Positions 7,151-15,061 of a DNA stretch of 41,969 bases are shown here, piece by piece. Under the pieces are notes generated by a model. That model saw only the letters and a list, made by a program, of their open reading frames with translations, was not told where the DNA came from and did not search any database. Positions within the stretch are counted from its first letter, which is position 1. Each line of letters starts with the position of its first letter. The position numbers and the translations under genes are program-made. Origin of the DNA: CAZRIT01 sp964600225. GTDB lineage: Bacteria > Bacillota > Clostridia > Christensenellales > CAG-138. Location: positions 1 through 41,969 of the forward strand of contig CAZRIT010000009.1 in NCBI GenBank assembly GCA_964600225.1, in the 5' to 3' direction.

Positions 7151-8056
7151 CTATTGGTTTTTGCTCAGTTTAAGGTCGATAACGGGGTTCTTTAACGGCT
7201 CCATGACAAACCCGTCGGGGCCAAATATGCGACACTCCGCAATATCGCCCTGCGCAATCGGGAACGCGCGCGGCGTGCCCGTGGAAAGGATATCCCCCGA
7301 TAGCCAGCCCTGCATATGCGAAATGAGCGAAACCAGCCGATCGGGCCTGTGCATCATGTTGCGGACAACGTTTTCGGCATACACCGCGCCGTTGTGGACG
7401 GATTGCACCGTAAGCGCCAGCACATCGGGCACCTCGTCGGGCGTAATGAGCTGCGGGCCAAACGAAAAAAACGTGTCAAACCCCTTGGCAATGGTCAAAA
7501 ATCGCGGGTTCTGGCGCAGGATCGATTCCTCGGTCATATCCAAAATGGTCGTATAGCCCACGATATACGCCTGCCAATCGGCAGCGTCGATGCACTTGCA
7601 ATCCCGACCAAGGATAATGCCCAGCTCCGCCTCCGCGGTCGTCTTTTGCGCCTCGGGCATGCGGGGAATGCGGATTTCGTCGCCGTGGCCGATGATGCAG
7701 GTAGTGGGCTTGTAGAAGCTGCCGGGAAATCCGACGGGCGGCAGCTCGCCCAGATCGCCCGCGTGATCGACATAGTTGAGGCCGATGCCGAATATGCGCG
7801 TCGGGTTGCGGTACAGGGGCGCATACACAACCTGCGCGGCGGGGACAAGCCCGGGCAGGTTGTCAAGCGTCTCCCTTCCGCCCGCGTTGTACCACGCGGT
7901 CAGCAGAGGAATCTGCTGTGCATGGATGAGCGAAAGCATGTCCGTTTCCCATTCGGTTCCGATGCAGGCGTTCAGCGCAGATATGGGAAACACGCCTTTT
8001 TTTGTAACGATGCCCGCCGTTTCCGTTTGATGCAGGTTGATGGTGGCAAGACGCAT
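7151..8056 (-). CDS. Fumarylacetoacetate hydrolase (FAH) family protein
   Basis: A 301-residue protein of the FAH superfamily, whose members hydrolyse, decarboxylate or hydrate 2-oxo acids and related compounds with a divalent metal. Residues about 1-70 form the variable amino-terminal domain; residues 85-295 form the catalytic domain with IGLNYVDHAGD, a KPTTCIIGHGD segment, and likely metal ligands E142 and E144 (AEAELGIILG) and D173 (TTILDMTEES). ILSTGTPRAFP near the end matches the family's substrate-site region. AAGGAG lies ten bases before ATG 8056. It heads an operon with the unknown-function gene. The exact reaction (hydrolase, oxaloacetate decarboxylase or hydratase) cannot be told from this sequence. 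Confidence 0.88.
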   Translation of the reverse strand: MRLATINLHQTETAGIVTKKGVFPISALNACIGTEWETDMLSLIHAQQIPLLTAWYNAGGRETLDNLPGLVPAAQVVYAPLYRNPTRIFGIGLNYVDHAGDLGELPPVGFPGSFYKPTTCIIGHGDEIRIPRMPEAQKTTAEAELGIILGRDCKCIDAADWQAYIVGYTTILDMTEESILRQNPRFLTIAKGFDTFFSFGPQLITPDEVPDVLALTVQSVHNGAVYAENVVRNMMHRPDRLVSLISHMQGWLSGDILSTGTPRAFPIAQGDIAECRIFGPDGFVMEPLKNPVIDLKLSKNQ

Positions 8057-8145
8057 GAAAGCTACTCTCCTTTTTCAATCGGTTCCCGTGTTCAAAGCTT
8101 GTTTCAGTTTACCTGTATCGGCACGGCTAAGTAAAATACGGAAAT

Positions 8146-8195
8146 CATGAAACTACTATACACATTTGCGTATACAGCCATTACATATACATCCG
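8146..8195. promoter_or_regulatory. Candidate operator with repeated TATAC half-sites upstream of the FAH operon
   Basis: Three TATAC/GTATA half-sites cluster here: CTATAC and GTATAC flank an eight-base centre, and CATATAC follows. LysR-type operators often have interrupted dyads of this kind (ATAC-N7-GTAT; here N8). They lie about 90-130 bases upstream of the FAH start. A consensus sigma-70 -35 box or a sigma-54 promoter was not found, which would suit an activator-dependent promoter. Confidence 0.35.
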
Positions 8196-8212
8196 TGCAG
8201 CACCGTTTTAAA

Positions 8213-8243
8213 AACAAAAAAGGAGGGCAGTCGCCTGCCCTCC
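8213..8243 (-). terminator. Intrinsic terminator of the EF-G-like gene
   Basis: On the minus strand GGAGGGCAG (8243-8235) and CTGCCCTCC (8230-8222) form a perfect nine-pair stem with a four-base loop, followed by seven Ts (8221-8215). It lies 30 bases after the stop of the EF-G-like gene. Confidence 0.93.
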
Positions 8244-8272
8244 CGATGTGTGTAACCGAATGCGGAGAAAGC

Positions 8273-10345
8273 TTATTCCTCCTCTTCCTCTTCCTTCTTG
8301 GCCTGCTCGATAATCTTCTGGGCCAGGTTGGAGGGAACGTCCTCGTAGCGGATGAACTCGCTCTTGAACGAGCCGCGCGCTTGCGTCATGCTGCGCAGAT
8401 CGGTGGCGTACTTGAACATTTCGGAAAGCGGCGCTTCGGCAACGATCTCCGTACCGCCATCCTTCTGCGTCATGCCCATCATGCGGCCGCTGCGGCGGTT
8501 GAGATCGCCAAGGATATCGCCGACATACTCGCTGGGTACCAAAATATCGTAGCGATAGATTGGCTCGATCAAGGTCGGGCTCGCTTTGGCGCAGGCCGCC
8601 TTGTAGGAAAGCCTTGCCGCGGACTTGAACGCCACTTCCTTGGAATCGACGGGGTGATACTTGCCGTCGTAAAGCGTGGCCTTGACGCCGACCATCGGAT
8701 AGCCCGCCAGCACGCCGTGCACCATGGCCTCCCTGAGGCCCTTTTCCACGGCGGGAATGTATTCCTTGGGCACCACGCCGCCGACGATGGCGTTGACAAA
8801 CTCGAAATCCGTGCCCTCATCGGCTGGCTCAAACCGCATCTGCACCACGCCGAACTGGCCGCTGCCGCCCGATTGCTTCTTGTGCTTGCCTTCGGCCTCC
8901 GCGGTGGCGCGGATGGTCTCGCGGTACGGAATGCGCGGGTCCGCCAAAGCGGCTTCCACATTGTATTTGTTGCGCAGCTTTGCACAGATGACGTCGATAT
9001 GCATTTCGCCGATGCCCTGCACCAGCACGTCGCCCGTCTCCGCGTTCTTTTCGATGCGGATGGTGGGGTCCTCCTCCTTGAGGCGGTTGAGGCCCGCGAT
9101 GACCTTATCGTCCTCGCCCTGCTTCTTGGCGGATACCGCCAGCGAAATGCTGGGCTCGGGGAAGTCAACGGGTGCAAACTTGACGGGCGCGGTTGCGTCG
9201 CACAGCGTATCGCCCGTGGCCGTAAACTGCAGCTTGGGGAGCGCCCCGATGTCGCCCGCGTTGAGCTTGTCGACGGAGATGTTCTTTTTGCCGCGCAGCA
9301 TCACGGGCGCGGTGGGCTTCTCCGCCTTCTCGGCGTTGCTGTTGTAGGGCGTGACGGAGATATCCACCGAGCCGCTGTAAACCTTGATGATGGAGTATTT
9401 GCCAAACTGATCGGACACGGTCTTGATGACCTGGGCGGCAAACTTGCCATCGGGCTTGACCACGGTCGGTTCGCCCGTCTTGGCGTCCACCGCGGCGGGA
9501 ATCACGGCCGATTCCGCGCTGGGCAGGTAGTGCACCAGGTTGTCCATGAGCGTGTACACGCCGATGTTGGGCGCGGCAGCGGCGCAGCACACGGGCGTCA
9601 CCACGCCCGACAGCACGCCTGTGGAGAGACCCTTGAGGATATCCTCGCGGCTGAGCTCGCCATCCTCAAAGTATTTTTCCATGAGCTCTTCGTCGCTTTC
9701 GGCGGCGGCTTCGGTCAGCTTTTCATAGAGCGTCTGCGCCTCCGCGGCAAGCTTTTCGGGGATGGCGGTTTCCTTTTCACCCTTGCCGTCGAACAGCTTT
9801 GCAGTCATGTGCACGATATCGACATAGCCCTTGAACACGCCGTTTTCGATGATGGGCAGTTGGATGGGCACCACGCTGGGGCCGAACTTGGCGTTGATGG
9901 CCTCCATGACCTTTTCAAAGTTGGCGTTCTCGCGGTCCATCTGGTTGATGACCATCATGCGCGCCTTGTTCTGCTTTTGGCACATGTCCATGGCCTTCTC
10001 CGCACCGACCACCGGCCCGGAAACGGCGCCAACCACGATCAAAGCGCTGTCGGACAGCGCCATGGCGGCCGCCACCTCGCCGTAAAAATCGAAAAAGCCG
10101 GGCGCGTCGATGAGGTTGATCTTGCAGCCCTTCCATTCAAACGGCGCGAGGGCGGCGTTGATGGAGATGCTGCGCTTGATTTCTTCAGGGTCAAAGTCTG
10201 TTGTCGTGTTGCCGCTTTCGACCTTTCCGAGGCGTTCCAGCAACCCGGCATTGAACAGCATGGCTTCTGTCAACGTGGTTTTACCCTCTCCGCCGTGTCC
10301 GAACACGCCGATATTGCGAATGTCTTTTGCGGTGTAATCCTTCAT
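8273..10345 (-). CDS. Elongation factor G-like GTPase (paralogue, not canonical FusA)
   Basis: A 690-residue translational GTPase with the EF-G layout: G domain (1-275), domain II (about 300-390), domain III (GIGEMHIDV), domain IV (QSGGSGQFGVV, GGVVPKEYIPAVEKG) and domain V (APLSEMFKYATDLRSMTQ), plus an acidic KKEEEEEE tail. It belongs to the EF-G-like group rather than FusA: G1 is GHGGEGKTT (16-24), the switch I end is RSISI, G3 is DAPGFFDF (80-87) with Phe84 where EF-G has the catalytic His, and G4 is NQMD (134-137). Its role is uncertain; relatives are seen in many Clostridia beside a normal fusA. It is monocistronic, with its own promoter and terminator. Confidence 0.9.
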   Translation of the reverse strand: MKDYTAKDIRNIGVFGHGGEGKTTLTEAMLFNAGLLERLGKVESGNTTTDFDPEEIKRSISINAALAPFEWKGCKINLIDAPGFFDFYGEVAAAMALSDSALIVVGAVSGPVVGAEKAMDMCQKQNKARMMVINQMDRENANFEKVMEAINAKFGPSVVPIQLPIIENGVFKGYVDIVHMTAKLFDGKGEKETAIPEKLAAEAQTLYEKLTEAAAESDEELMEKYFEDGELSREDILKGLSTGVLSGVVTPVCCAAAAPNIGVYTLMDNLVHYLPSAESAVIPAAVDAKTGEPTVVKPDGKFAAQVIKTVSDQFGKYSIIKVYSGSVDISVTPYNSNAEKAEKPTAPVMLRGKKNISVDKLNAGDIGALPKLQFTATGDTLCDATAPVKFAPVDFPEPSISLAVSAKKQGEDDKVIAGLNRLKEEDPTIRIEKNAETGDVLVQGIGEMHIDVICAKLRNKYNVEAALADPRIPYRETIRATAEAEGKHKKQSGGSGQFGVVQMRFEPADEGTDFEFVNAIVGGVVPKEYIPAVEKGLREAMVHGVLAGYPMVGVKATLYDGKYHPVDSKEVAFKSAARLSYKAACAKASPTLIEPIYRYDILVPSEYVGDILGDLNRRSGRMMGMTQKDGGTEIVAEAPLSEMFKYATDLRSMTQARGSFKSEFIRYEDVPSNLAQKIIEQAKKEEEEEE

Positions 10346-10422
10346 TTCGGTTCCCCCTGATTTAAGTTACTGTATGTGTATCCGCATGTGCGGAAGCCTT
10401 CAAAAATGCTGTGCCAACGACT

Positions 10423-10451
10423 ATAATACCAGCTTGGCAATCCGTTGTAAA
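10423..10451 (-). promoter_or_regulatory. Promoter of the EF-G-like gene
   Basis: Minus strand TTTACA (10451-10446), 17 bases, TATTAT (10428-10423), five of six matches in each box. It leaves a leader of about 70 bases before ATG 10345. Confidence 0.7.
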
Positions 10452-10465
10452 CCTAAATTTTAGGT
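10451..10465. promoter_or_regulatory. Palindrome ACCTAAATTTTAGGT directly upstream of the -35 box
   Basis: A 15-base palindrome with seven-base arms (10451-10457 and 10459-10465) abuts the -35 box of the EF-G-like promoter and touches the ahcY stop codon. The position fits an operator or activator site; the regulator is unknown. Confidence 0.4.
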
Positions 10466-11709
10466 CAAATCTGCCAGCTGTGCAGATATTTTGCCTGCTC
10501 GTCGGTCAGGGTGTCGATGGCGATGCCGAGCGTATTGAGCTTTGTGCGCGCAACCAGCTCGTCAATTTCCTCGGGCACGGCGTACAGCTTCCGTTCCAGT
10601 TTGCCGCGATGCTTGGCAACATATTCCGCGCACAGCGCCTGGATGGCAAAGCTCATATCCATAATCTCGGCGGGGTGCCCGTTGCCTGCGGCCAGATTGA
10701 CCAATCGGCCCTCGGCCAGCACGAACAGCAAGCAGCCGTTATTGAGCAGGTATCCCATAATATTGGGCTTGAACTCGCGCTTTTCAACGGCGATCTCCTC
10801 CAGCCTGTTGACGTCCACCTCCACGTTGAAGTGGCCAGCATTGCACAGGATAGCGCCATCCTTCATGGCATAGAAGCAGCCCTCGTCGATAACGCGGATA
10901 TCGCCCGTCACCGCTACGAACAGGTCGCCCACCTTGGCGGCCTCCGCAATCGGCATGACGCTGAACCCATCCATGACGGCCTCGATGGCCTTGACGGGGT
11001 CCACCTCGGTGACAATCACGTTGGCGCCCAGACCCTTGGCGCGCATGGCCACGCCGCGCCCGCACCAGCCGTAGCCGGAGACGACCACGCGCTTGCCCGC
11101 AATGACCAAGTTGGTGGTGTGGTCGATGGCGTCAAACACCGACTGACCCGTGCCGTAGCGGTTATCGAACAGGTGCTTGCATTTGGCGTCGTTGACGGCA
11201 AACATCGGGAATTTCAGCTCGCCATCGCGCTCCATGGCGGCCAGGCGGTGGATGCCCGTGGTGGTTTCCTCACAGCCGCCCAGAATCCTGCTCTCCAGAT
11301 GCGGAAAGCGCGTGTGGATCATGTTGACGATATCCCCGCCGTCGTCGATGACGATATCGGGCTCGGCGCGCACGGCCTCCTCGATGCAGTCGCTGTACTC
11401 CTTGGGCGTGCAGCCGTGCAGCGCGTATACGTTCAATCCGCCAGCCGCCAGCGCCGCCGCCACGTCATCCTGCGTGGACAGCGGGTTGCTACCGGTAATA
11501 TACATCTCTGCGCCGCCCGCGGCCAGCACGCGGCACAGATACGCCGTTTTCGCCTCCAGATGGATGGAAAGCGTAATCTTAAGCCCTTCAAACGGGCGGT
11601 TTACGCGGAACGATTCCTCAATGCTGCGCATGATGGGCATGTTGCGGCGCACCCATTCAATCTTCTTTTCGCCCGAGGGGGCAAGGTTGATATCGCGTAC
11701 TCTGGTCAT
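10465..11709 (-). CDS. ahcY: Adenosylhomocysteinase (SAH hydrolase), short thermophile-like type
   Basis: The enzyme splits S-adenosylhomocysteine into adenosine and homocysteine with bound NAD, removing the by-product of SAM-dependent methylation. Seen: SIHLEAKTAYL and NPLSTQDDVAAAL (substrate side), FAVNDAKCKHLFDNRYGTGQ (catalytic Lys/Asp and the hinge), the NAD loop GYGWCGRG (212-219) and CNAGHFNVEVD. I chose ATG 11709 (414 residues), with AGAGGA eight bases upstream. The protein ends YLHSWQI without the C-terminal Lys/Tyr extension of the longer enzymes, which resembles the short Thermotoga/archaeal forms. It follows the protease gene by 46 bases, so it is probably the last gene of the thrC operon. 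Confidence 0.93.
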   Translation of the reverse strand: MTRVRDINLAPSGEKKIEWVRRNMPIMRSIEESFRVNRPFEGLKITLSIHLEAKTAYLCRVLAAGGAEMYITGSNPLSTQDDVAAALAAGGLNVYALHGCTPKEYSDCIEEAVRAEPDIVIDDGGDIVNMIHTRFPHLESRILGGCEETTTGIHRLAAMERDGELKFPMFAVNDAKCKHLFDNRYGTGQSVFDAIDHTTNLVIAGKRVVVSGYGWCGRGVAMRAKGLGANVIVTEVDPVKAIEAVMDGFSVMPIAEAAKVGDLFVAVTGDIRVIDEGCFYAMKDGAILCNAGHFNVEVDVNRLEEIAVEKREFKPNIMGYLLNNGCLLFVLAEGRLVNLAAGNGHPAEIMDMSFAIQALCAEYVAKHRGKLERKLYAVPEEIDELVARTKLNTLGIAIDTLTDEQAKYLHSWQI

Positions 11710-11755
11710 ACTGTTCGTCCTCTCTTGATGGTTATCATATGTGTTTGAAGATATC

Positions 11756-12958
11756 TCATGCGGCAAAGCGCATCTGCTCCAAAAATATGCGCATGGCCGC
11801 CTGCAGCTGCACGTCATCCGCACGCGGGATCAGCTCGACGGGCGTGGCCGCCAGCTCCGCGGGCAGCTCCGATACGATATCGGGCGCAATGCCCACGCCC
11901 TGAATGCACACGTCGCTTGGCGTAAAGTAGGCGTCCGTCGTCATCTTAATCCAACCGCCCGTCGTTTTCATGCGAAAATAGCTCTGCACAATGCCCTTGC
12001 CGTACGTTTGCGTGCCGACGACCGTTGCAAGGCCGTACGATTGCAGCGCGCCGCTGAACAGCTCGCTTGCGGAAGCGGTGTTCCCGTTGACCAGCACCGC
12101 CGCGCGCATATCGAAGGGCGTTTCGCTGCCGTTACTGTTGTACACCTGCGCATTCTCAAAGCGGGACTTGATGGTGGTCAACACCTTTCCCTCGGGCACG
12201 AACTGATCGCAGACGCCCAGCACCTCCGTCAGCCCGCCGCCGGGGTTGTCGCGCACATCGATGATGATTTCGTCAATCTTGGCCCCGCGAAACGTTGCCA
12301 GCGCCTCGGCCACATCCGCCACAACGCTGCCCGTAAACTCGGTGATGCGCAGATACCCGATGTTGCCGTCCAAAACGTCCGTCTCCACGCGCGGCGCATG
12401 CACCTGGCTTCGCAGCACCGTTACCGTATAGCGTTCGCCATCGCGCTCGTACTCGATGGTATCGGCCATGGTATCGTCCTCCGAAAACAGCGCGGCATAA
12501 GCATCCATCGACATGCCGCCAACGTTTGTGCCGTTGACGGAGATGATGCGGTCGCCCTTTTGCATGCCCGCCTTTTGCGCGGGGCTGTCATCGTACACGG
12601 CCAGGATGGTGCTGCCCAGTTCATCAGGCTCCTGCACGCTGATGCCAAGGCCCCTGTAATCGCCCGAATCGGCGGCGAGCATGGCATCGTACTCCTCGGC
12701 GGTAAAATACTGTGCGTACGGATCGTCCAGACCCGCCATCATGCCGCGCAGGGCATACTCCGTCAAGCGGTCCTCGTAAGGGGCCTCGTCATAATAATAG
12801 AAATACTTCTCGATCGTTTCGGTCATCTCATCGACCGCATCCGCCGTGTCGGGACGGTTGGCGTCGCCCACGGGAGAGAGGATGAGCATGACGGACAGCA
12901 ACGCAACCAGTATGACGCAGATTACGATGGCGACGACCGAGGAATCGGGCCTGTTCAT
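11756..12958 (-). CDS. C-terminal processing peptidase, S41 family (CtpA/CtpB-like)
   Basis: A membrane-anchored serine protease of 400 residues that should act outside the cytoplasmic membrane. Residues 8-28 are a hydrophobic anchor. About 40-95 hold the amino-terminal S41 segment (GMMAGLDDPYAQYF), 100-175 a PDZ domain (GLGISVQ, SPAQKAGMQKGDRIISVNG), and 195-390 the protease core: IDVRDNPGGGL, catalytic Ser296 in NGNTASASE and Lys321 in GTQTYGKGIVQ, 25 residues apart as in the family. The gene starts within the thrC stop (ATGA overlap), so it is translationally coupled to thrC. The substrate is unknown; sporulation and envelope roles exist among relatives. Confidence 0.92.
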   Translation of the reverse strand: MNRPDSSVVAIVICVILVALLSVMLILSPVGDANRPDTADAVDEMTETIEKYFYYYDEAPYEDRLTEYALRGMMAGLDDPYAQYFTAEEYDAMLAADSGDYRGLGISVQEPDELGSTILAVYDDSPAQKAGMQKGDRIISVNGTNVGGMSMDAYAALFSEDDTMADTIEYERDGERYTVTVLRSQVHAPRVETDVLDGNIGYLRITEFTGSVVADVAEALATFRGAKIDEIIIDVRDNPGGGLTEVLGVCDQFVPEGKVLTTIKSRFENAQVYNSNGSETPFDMRAAVLVNGNTASASELFSGALQSYGLATVVGTQTYGKGIVQSYFRMKTTGGWIKMTTDAYFTPSDVCIQGVGIAPDIVSELPAELAATPVELIPRADDVQLQAAMRIFLEQMRFAA

Positions 12959-14448
12959 ACGCCTTCACGCTTTCCGCCCGTCACGGGCGACAGCACGCGC
13001 ATGGGCATATCCGCCAGTTCGCACACGTCCAAATGCAGCTCGGGCTTATCGCATAAGCCCTTGACACCGTTCGGCACGGGCATGCCGCTGAGCTTGTGCA
13101 GCCGTTCGATATTCGTAAAATCGTCGTCGGAGGGCGTTTCAAACGCGCCCAGCACATCGCTTGCAAACTTGTACGGGCTTGCCGTGGACAACAGCACCGT
13201 GTGCGTGGCGTCGTGCGTATCGGCAGCATAGCGCTCGTAGATGGTCTGGCCGACCGCGGTGTGCGGATCGATCAGATAATGATGGGATTGATAGGTCTTG
13301 CGGATGGTATTGAGCGTGTCCTGCTCGGTGCACCAGCCGCCCGTAAACACCTCCGCAAGCGTCCGCTGCCGCTCACGGCCGATGTCAAACCGACCGCTCT
13401 CGCGGAGGGATTGCATCCATTCCCGCACCGTCTCGGCGTCGCGATCGCACAGGTCGAACAGCAGCCGTTCCAGATTGGAGGAAATGAGGATATCGATCGA
13501 GCAGCTCATGCTCTTGTAGAACGGGCGGCGGTCGTCATACACGCCCGTTTCAAAAAAGTCCGTTAGCACATTGTTGCGGTTGGAGGCGCAGATCAGGCGG
13601 CGGACGGGCAGGCCCATCCTGCGCGCGTACTCGCCCGCCAGAATATCGCCGAAGTTGCCCGTCGGCACGCAGAAGTTGATCGGTTCGCCCAATTGCACGC
13701 GGCCGATTTGCACCAGATGCGCATAGGCGGAAAAATAGTACACAATCTGCGGCAGGAGCCGACCGAAATTGATGGAATTGGCGCTGGACAGGCGGCAGTT
13801 GTGTTCCGCAAGCGTACGGCTGACCTGCTCGGAAGCGAAAATCTGCTTGACACCCGTTTGCGCGTCGTCAAAGTTGCCGCGCACGGCGCACACGTCCACA
13901 TTGCCGCCCGGCTGGGTCACCATCTGCAGCCGTTGCAGCTTGGATACGCCGCCATCGGGATAGAATACCAGCACGCGCGTCCCTTCGACATCGCAAAAGC
14001 CCTCCAGCGCGGCCTTGCCCGTGTCGCCCGAGGTCGCCACAAGGATGTACACGCACGCCTCTTCGCCCGTGGCGGCAAGCGACGCCTTCATAAAGTGCGG
14101 CAGCATCTGCAGCGCAACGTCCTTAAACGCCATCGTCGGCCCATGCCAAAGCTCCAGCACGGATTCATGCTCCGTCAAAGGATGCACGGGCGCAACCAGC
14201 GGCGTATCGAACCGCTTGTACGCGGCCTGAATCATACTGCGCAGGCTTTGGTTAAGCGCATCGTCCAGATAGGGCGCCATCACCTTGCAGGCAATATCGG
14301 CATAGGAACCTGCGCTGTTGACGATATCGGTAAGATCAAGCTGTGGGAAGGTTTCGGGAACGTAAAGTCCTCCCGAAGGCGATATGCCGCGCACGATCGC
14401 CTGCGCCGCGGTAACGGATTCACCGCCGCGCGTACTCAGATAACGCAT
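12955..14448 (-). CDS. thrC: Threonine synthase
   Basis: A 497-residue PLP enzyme converting O-phosphohomoserine and water to threonine and phosphate, the last step of threonine synthesis. It has the long bacterial/yeast form, starting MRYLSTRGG with SPSGGLYVPE. The PLP lysine is K109 in HGPTMAFKD; SGDTGKAALEGF binds the cofactor phosphate, and VPTGNFGDILAGEYARRMG is the other family signature. It follows the P-loop ATPase gene by 21 bases and overlaps the protease gene by four. No threonine leader or T-box was seen upstream, so amino-acid control is not evident. Confidence 0.96.
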   Translation of the reverse strand: MRYLSTRGGESVTAAQAIVRGISPSGGLYVPETFPQLDLTDIVNSAGSYADIACKVMAPYLDDALNQSLRSMIQAAYKRFDTPLVAPVHPLTEHESVLELWHGPTMAFKDVALQMLPHFMKASLAATGEEACVYILVATSGDTGKAALEGFCDVEGTRVLVFYPDGGVSKLQRLQMVTQPGGNVDVCAVRGNFDDAQTGVKQIFASEQVSRTLAEHNCRLSSANSINFGRLLPQIVYYFSAYAHLVQIGRVQLGEPINFCVPTGNFGDILAGEYARRMGLPVRRLICASNRNNVLTDFFETGVYDDRRPFYKSMSCSIDILISSNLERLLFDLCDRDAETVREWMQSLRESGRFDIGRERQRTLAEVFTGGWCTEQDTLNTIRKTYQSHHYLIDPHTAVGQTIYERYAADTHDATHTVLLSTASPYKFASDVLGAFETPSDDDFTNIERLHKLSGMPVPNGVKGLCDKPELHLDVCELADMPMRVLSPVTGGKREGV

Positions 14449-14469
14449 ATTGTTCAGTCCGTCCTTAAC

Positions 14470-14889
14470 TCATGTGGTGTGCAGCACAAACTCCTGCAAG
14501 AACGGCGGCAGATCATCCTTGCTGCCGCTGATGCTGAGGGTGATTTGGATATTGTGCTTGTCGGAAAACACCGCAAGTTGCTTGAACAGCCCTTCCAGCG
14601 TTTTCAGCTCATGGTGGGTGATGGCGTTGAACCCGTCGATGTACAGGTATTCCAGATCAAAGTCCATGGCGGAGATGCCGCAAAGGAAGCCGTAGAGCAT
14701 TTTGGGCGTGCAGATGCCGTATTCGGTTGCGTTTACAAAGCGGATGCTGGAAGAGAGGTCGTACATGTAGCTGTTGTCGTCGTCGATGAATACGATGCTG
14801 CCTTTGGCGGTTTTTGCGGATTTGTTGGCAAGCTCCAAGAGATGCTTGGTCTTTCCTGTGCCTTTGGCTCCGAAAATGACTGCAATCAA
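14470..14889 (-). CDS. Small P-loop ATP-binding protein of unknown function
   Basis: A 139-residue soluble protein with a clear Walker A loop, GAKGTGKT (residues 7-14), directly after the first beta strand (IAVIF). A possible Walker B follows in IVFIDDD, and LEYLYIDGFNAITHHELKTL may be a second acidic strand. It has only a minimal P-loop core and no recognisable partner domain. I chose TTG 14889-14887 because AAGGAGGAA lies about seven bases upstream. It is first in the apparent operon with thrC, the S41 peptidase and ahcY; nothing in the sequence explains that company. The family is unknown to me. Confidence 0.75.
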   Translation of the reverse strand: MIAVIFGAKGTGKTKHLLELANKSAKTAKGSIVFIDDDNSYMYDLSSSIRFVNATEYGICTPKMLYGFLCGISAMDFDLEYLYIDGFNAITHHELKTLEGLFKQLAVFSDKHNIQITLSISGSKDDLPPFLQEFVLHTT

Positions 14890-14917
14890 ATCGTGGTTCC
14901 TCCTTGTCGTTTTATTT

Positions 14918-14923
14918 ATTATA
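14918..14923 (-). promoter_or_regulatory. Probable -10 box of the P-loop/thrC/ctp/ahcY operon
   Basis: Minus strand TATAAT (14923-14918), preceded at 18 bases by a poor -35 (TTGCGG). It is about 29 bases before the TTG start, back to back with the pcrA promoter. Confidence 0.5.
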
Positions 14924-15027
14924 GCCCTATTTCCATCCTTCCCGCAAGCCAATCCGCCGAATTTTCACGCGTGTTTCCAATTTACTTATTTCAGCCTGAT
15001 TTTGTACGCAATTTTGTTCGGCTATGG

Positions 15028-15033
15028 TATAAT
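15028..15033 (+). promoter_or_regulatory. Extended -10 promoter of pcrA
   Basis: TATAAT at 15028-15033 preceded by TGG (extended -10, TGnTATAAT); no convincing -35 box. The leader is about 20 bases and contains GGGGGAAG before ATG 15062. Confidence 0.6.
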
Positions 15034-15061
15034 GTTGTGCATTGTGATATTTGGGGGAAGT

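Noticed and set aside
8057..8272. Sigma-54 (-24/-12) promoter for the FAH operon
   Set aside because: No GG-N10-GC pair with acceptable flanks was found on the minus strand here, nor upstream of the SDR gene. The targets of the PrpR-like activator are probably outside the window.
8147..10360. 737-codon plus-strand open frame opposite the EF-G-like gene
   Set aside because: It is the complement of a clear EF-G-like protein, is rich in His, Ala, Gly and Arg, and has no ribosome binding site; long antisense frames are common in GC-rich genes.
11710..11755. SAH riboswitch upstream of ahcY
   Set aside because: Only 46 bases separate ahcY from the preceding gene, too little for the known aptamer.
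14890..15061. T-box or threonine leader upstream of the thrC operon
   Set aside because: The region is short and holds two back-to-back promoters; no T-box sequence, leader peptide or antiterminator pair was seen.
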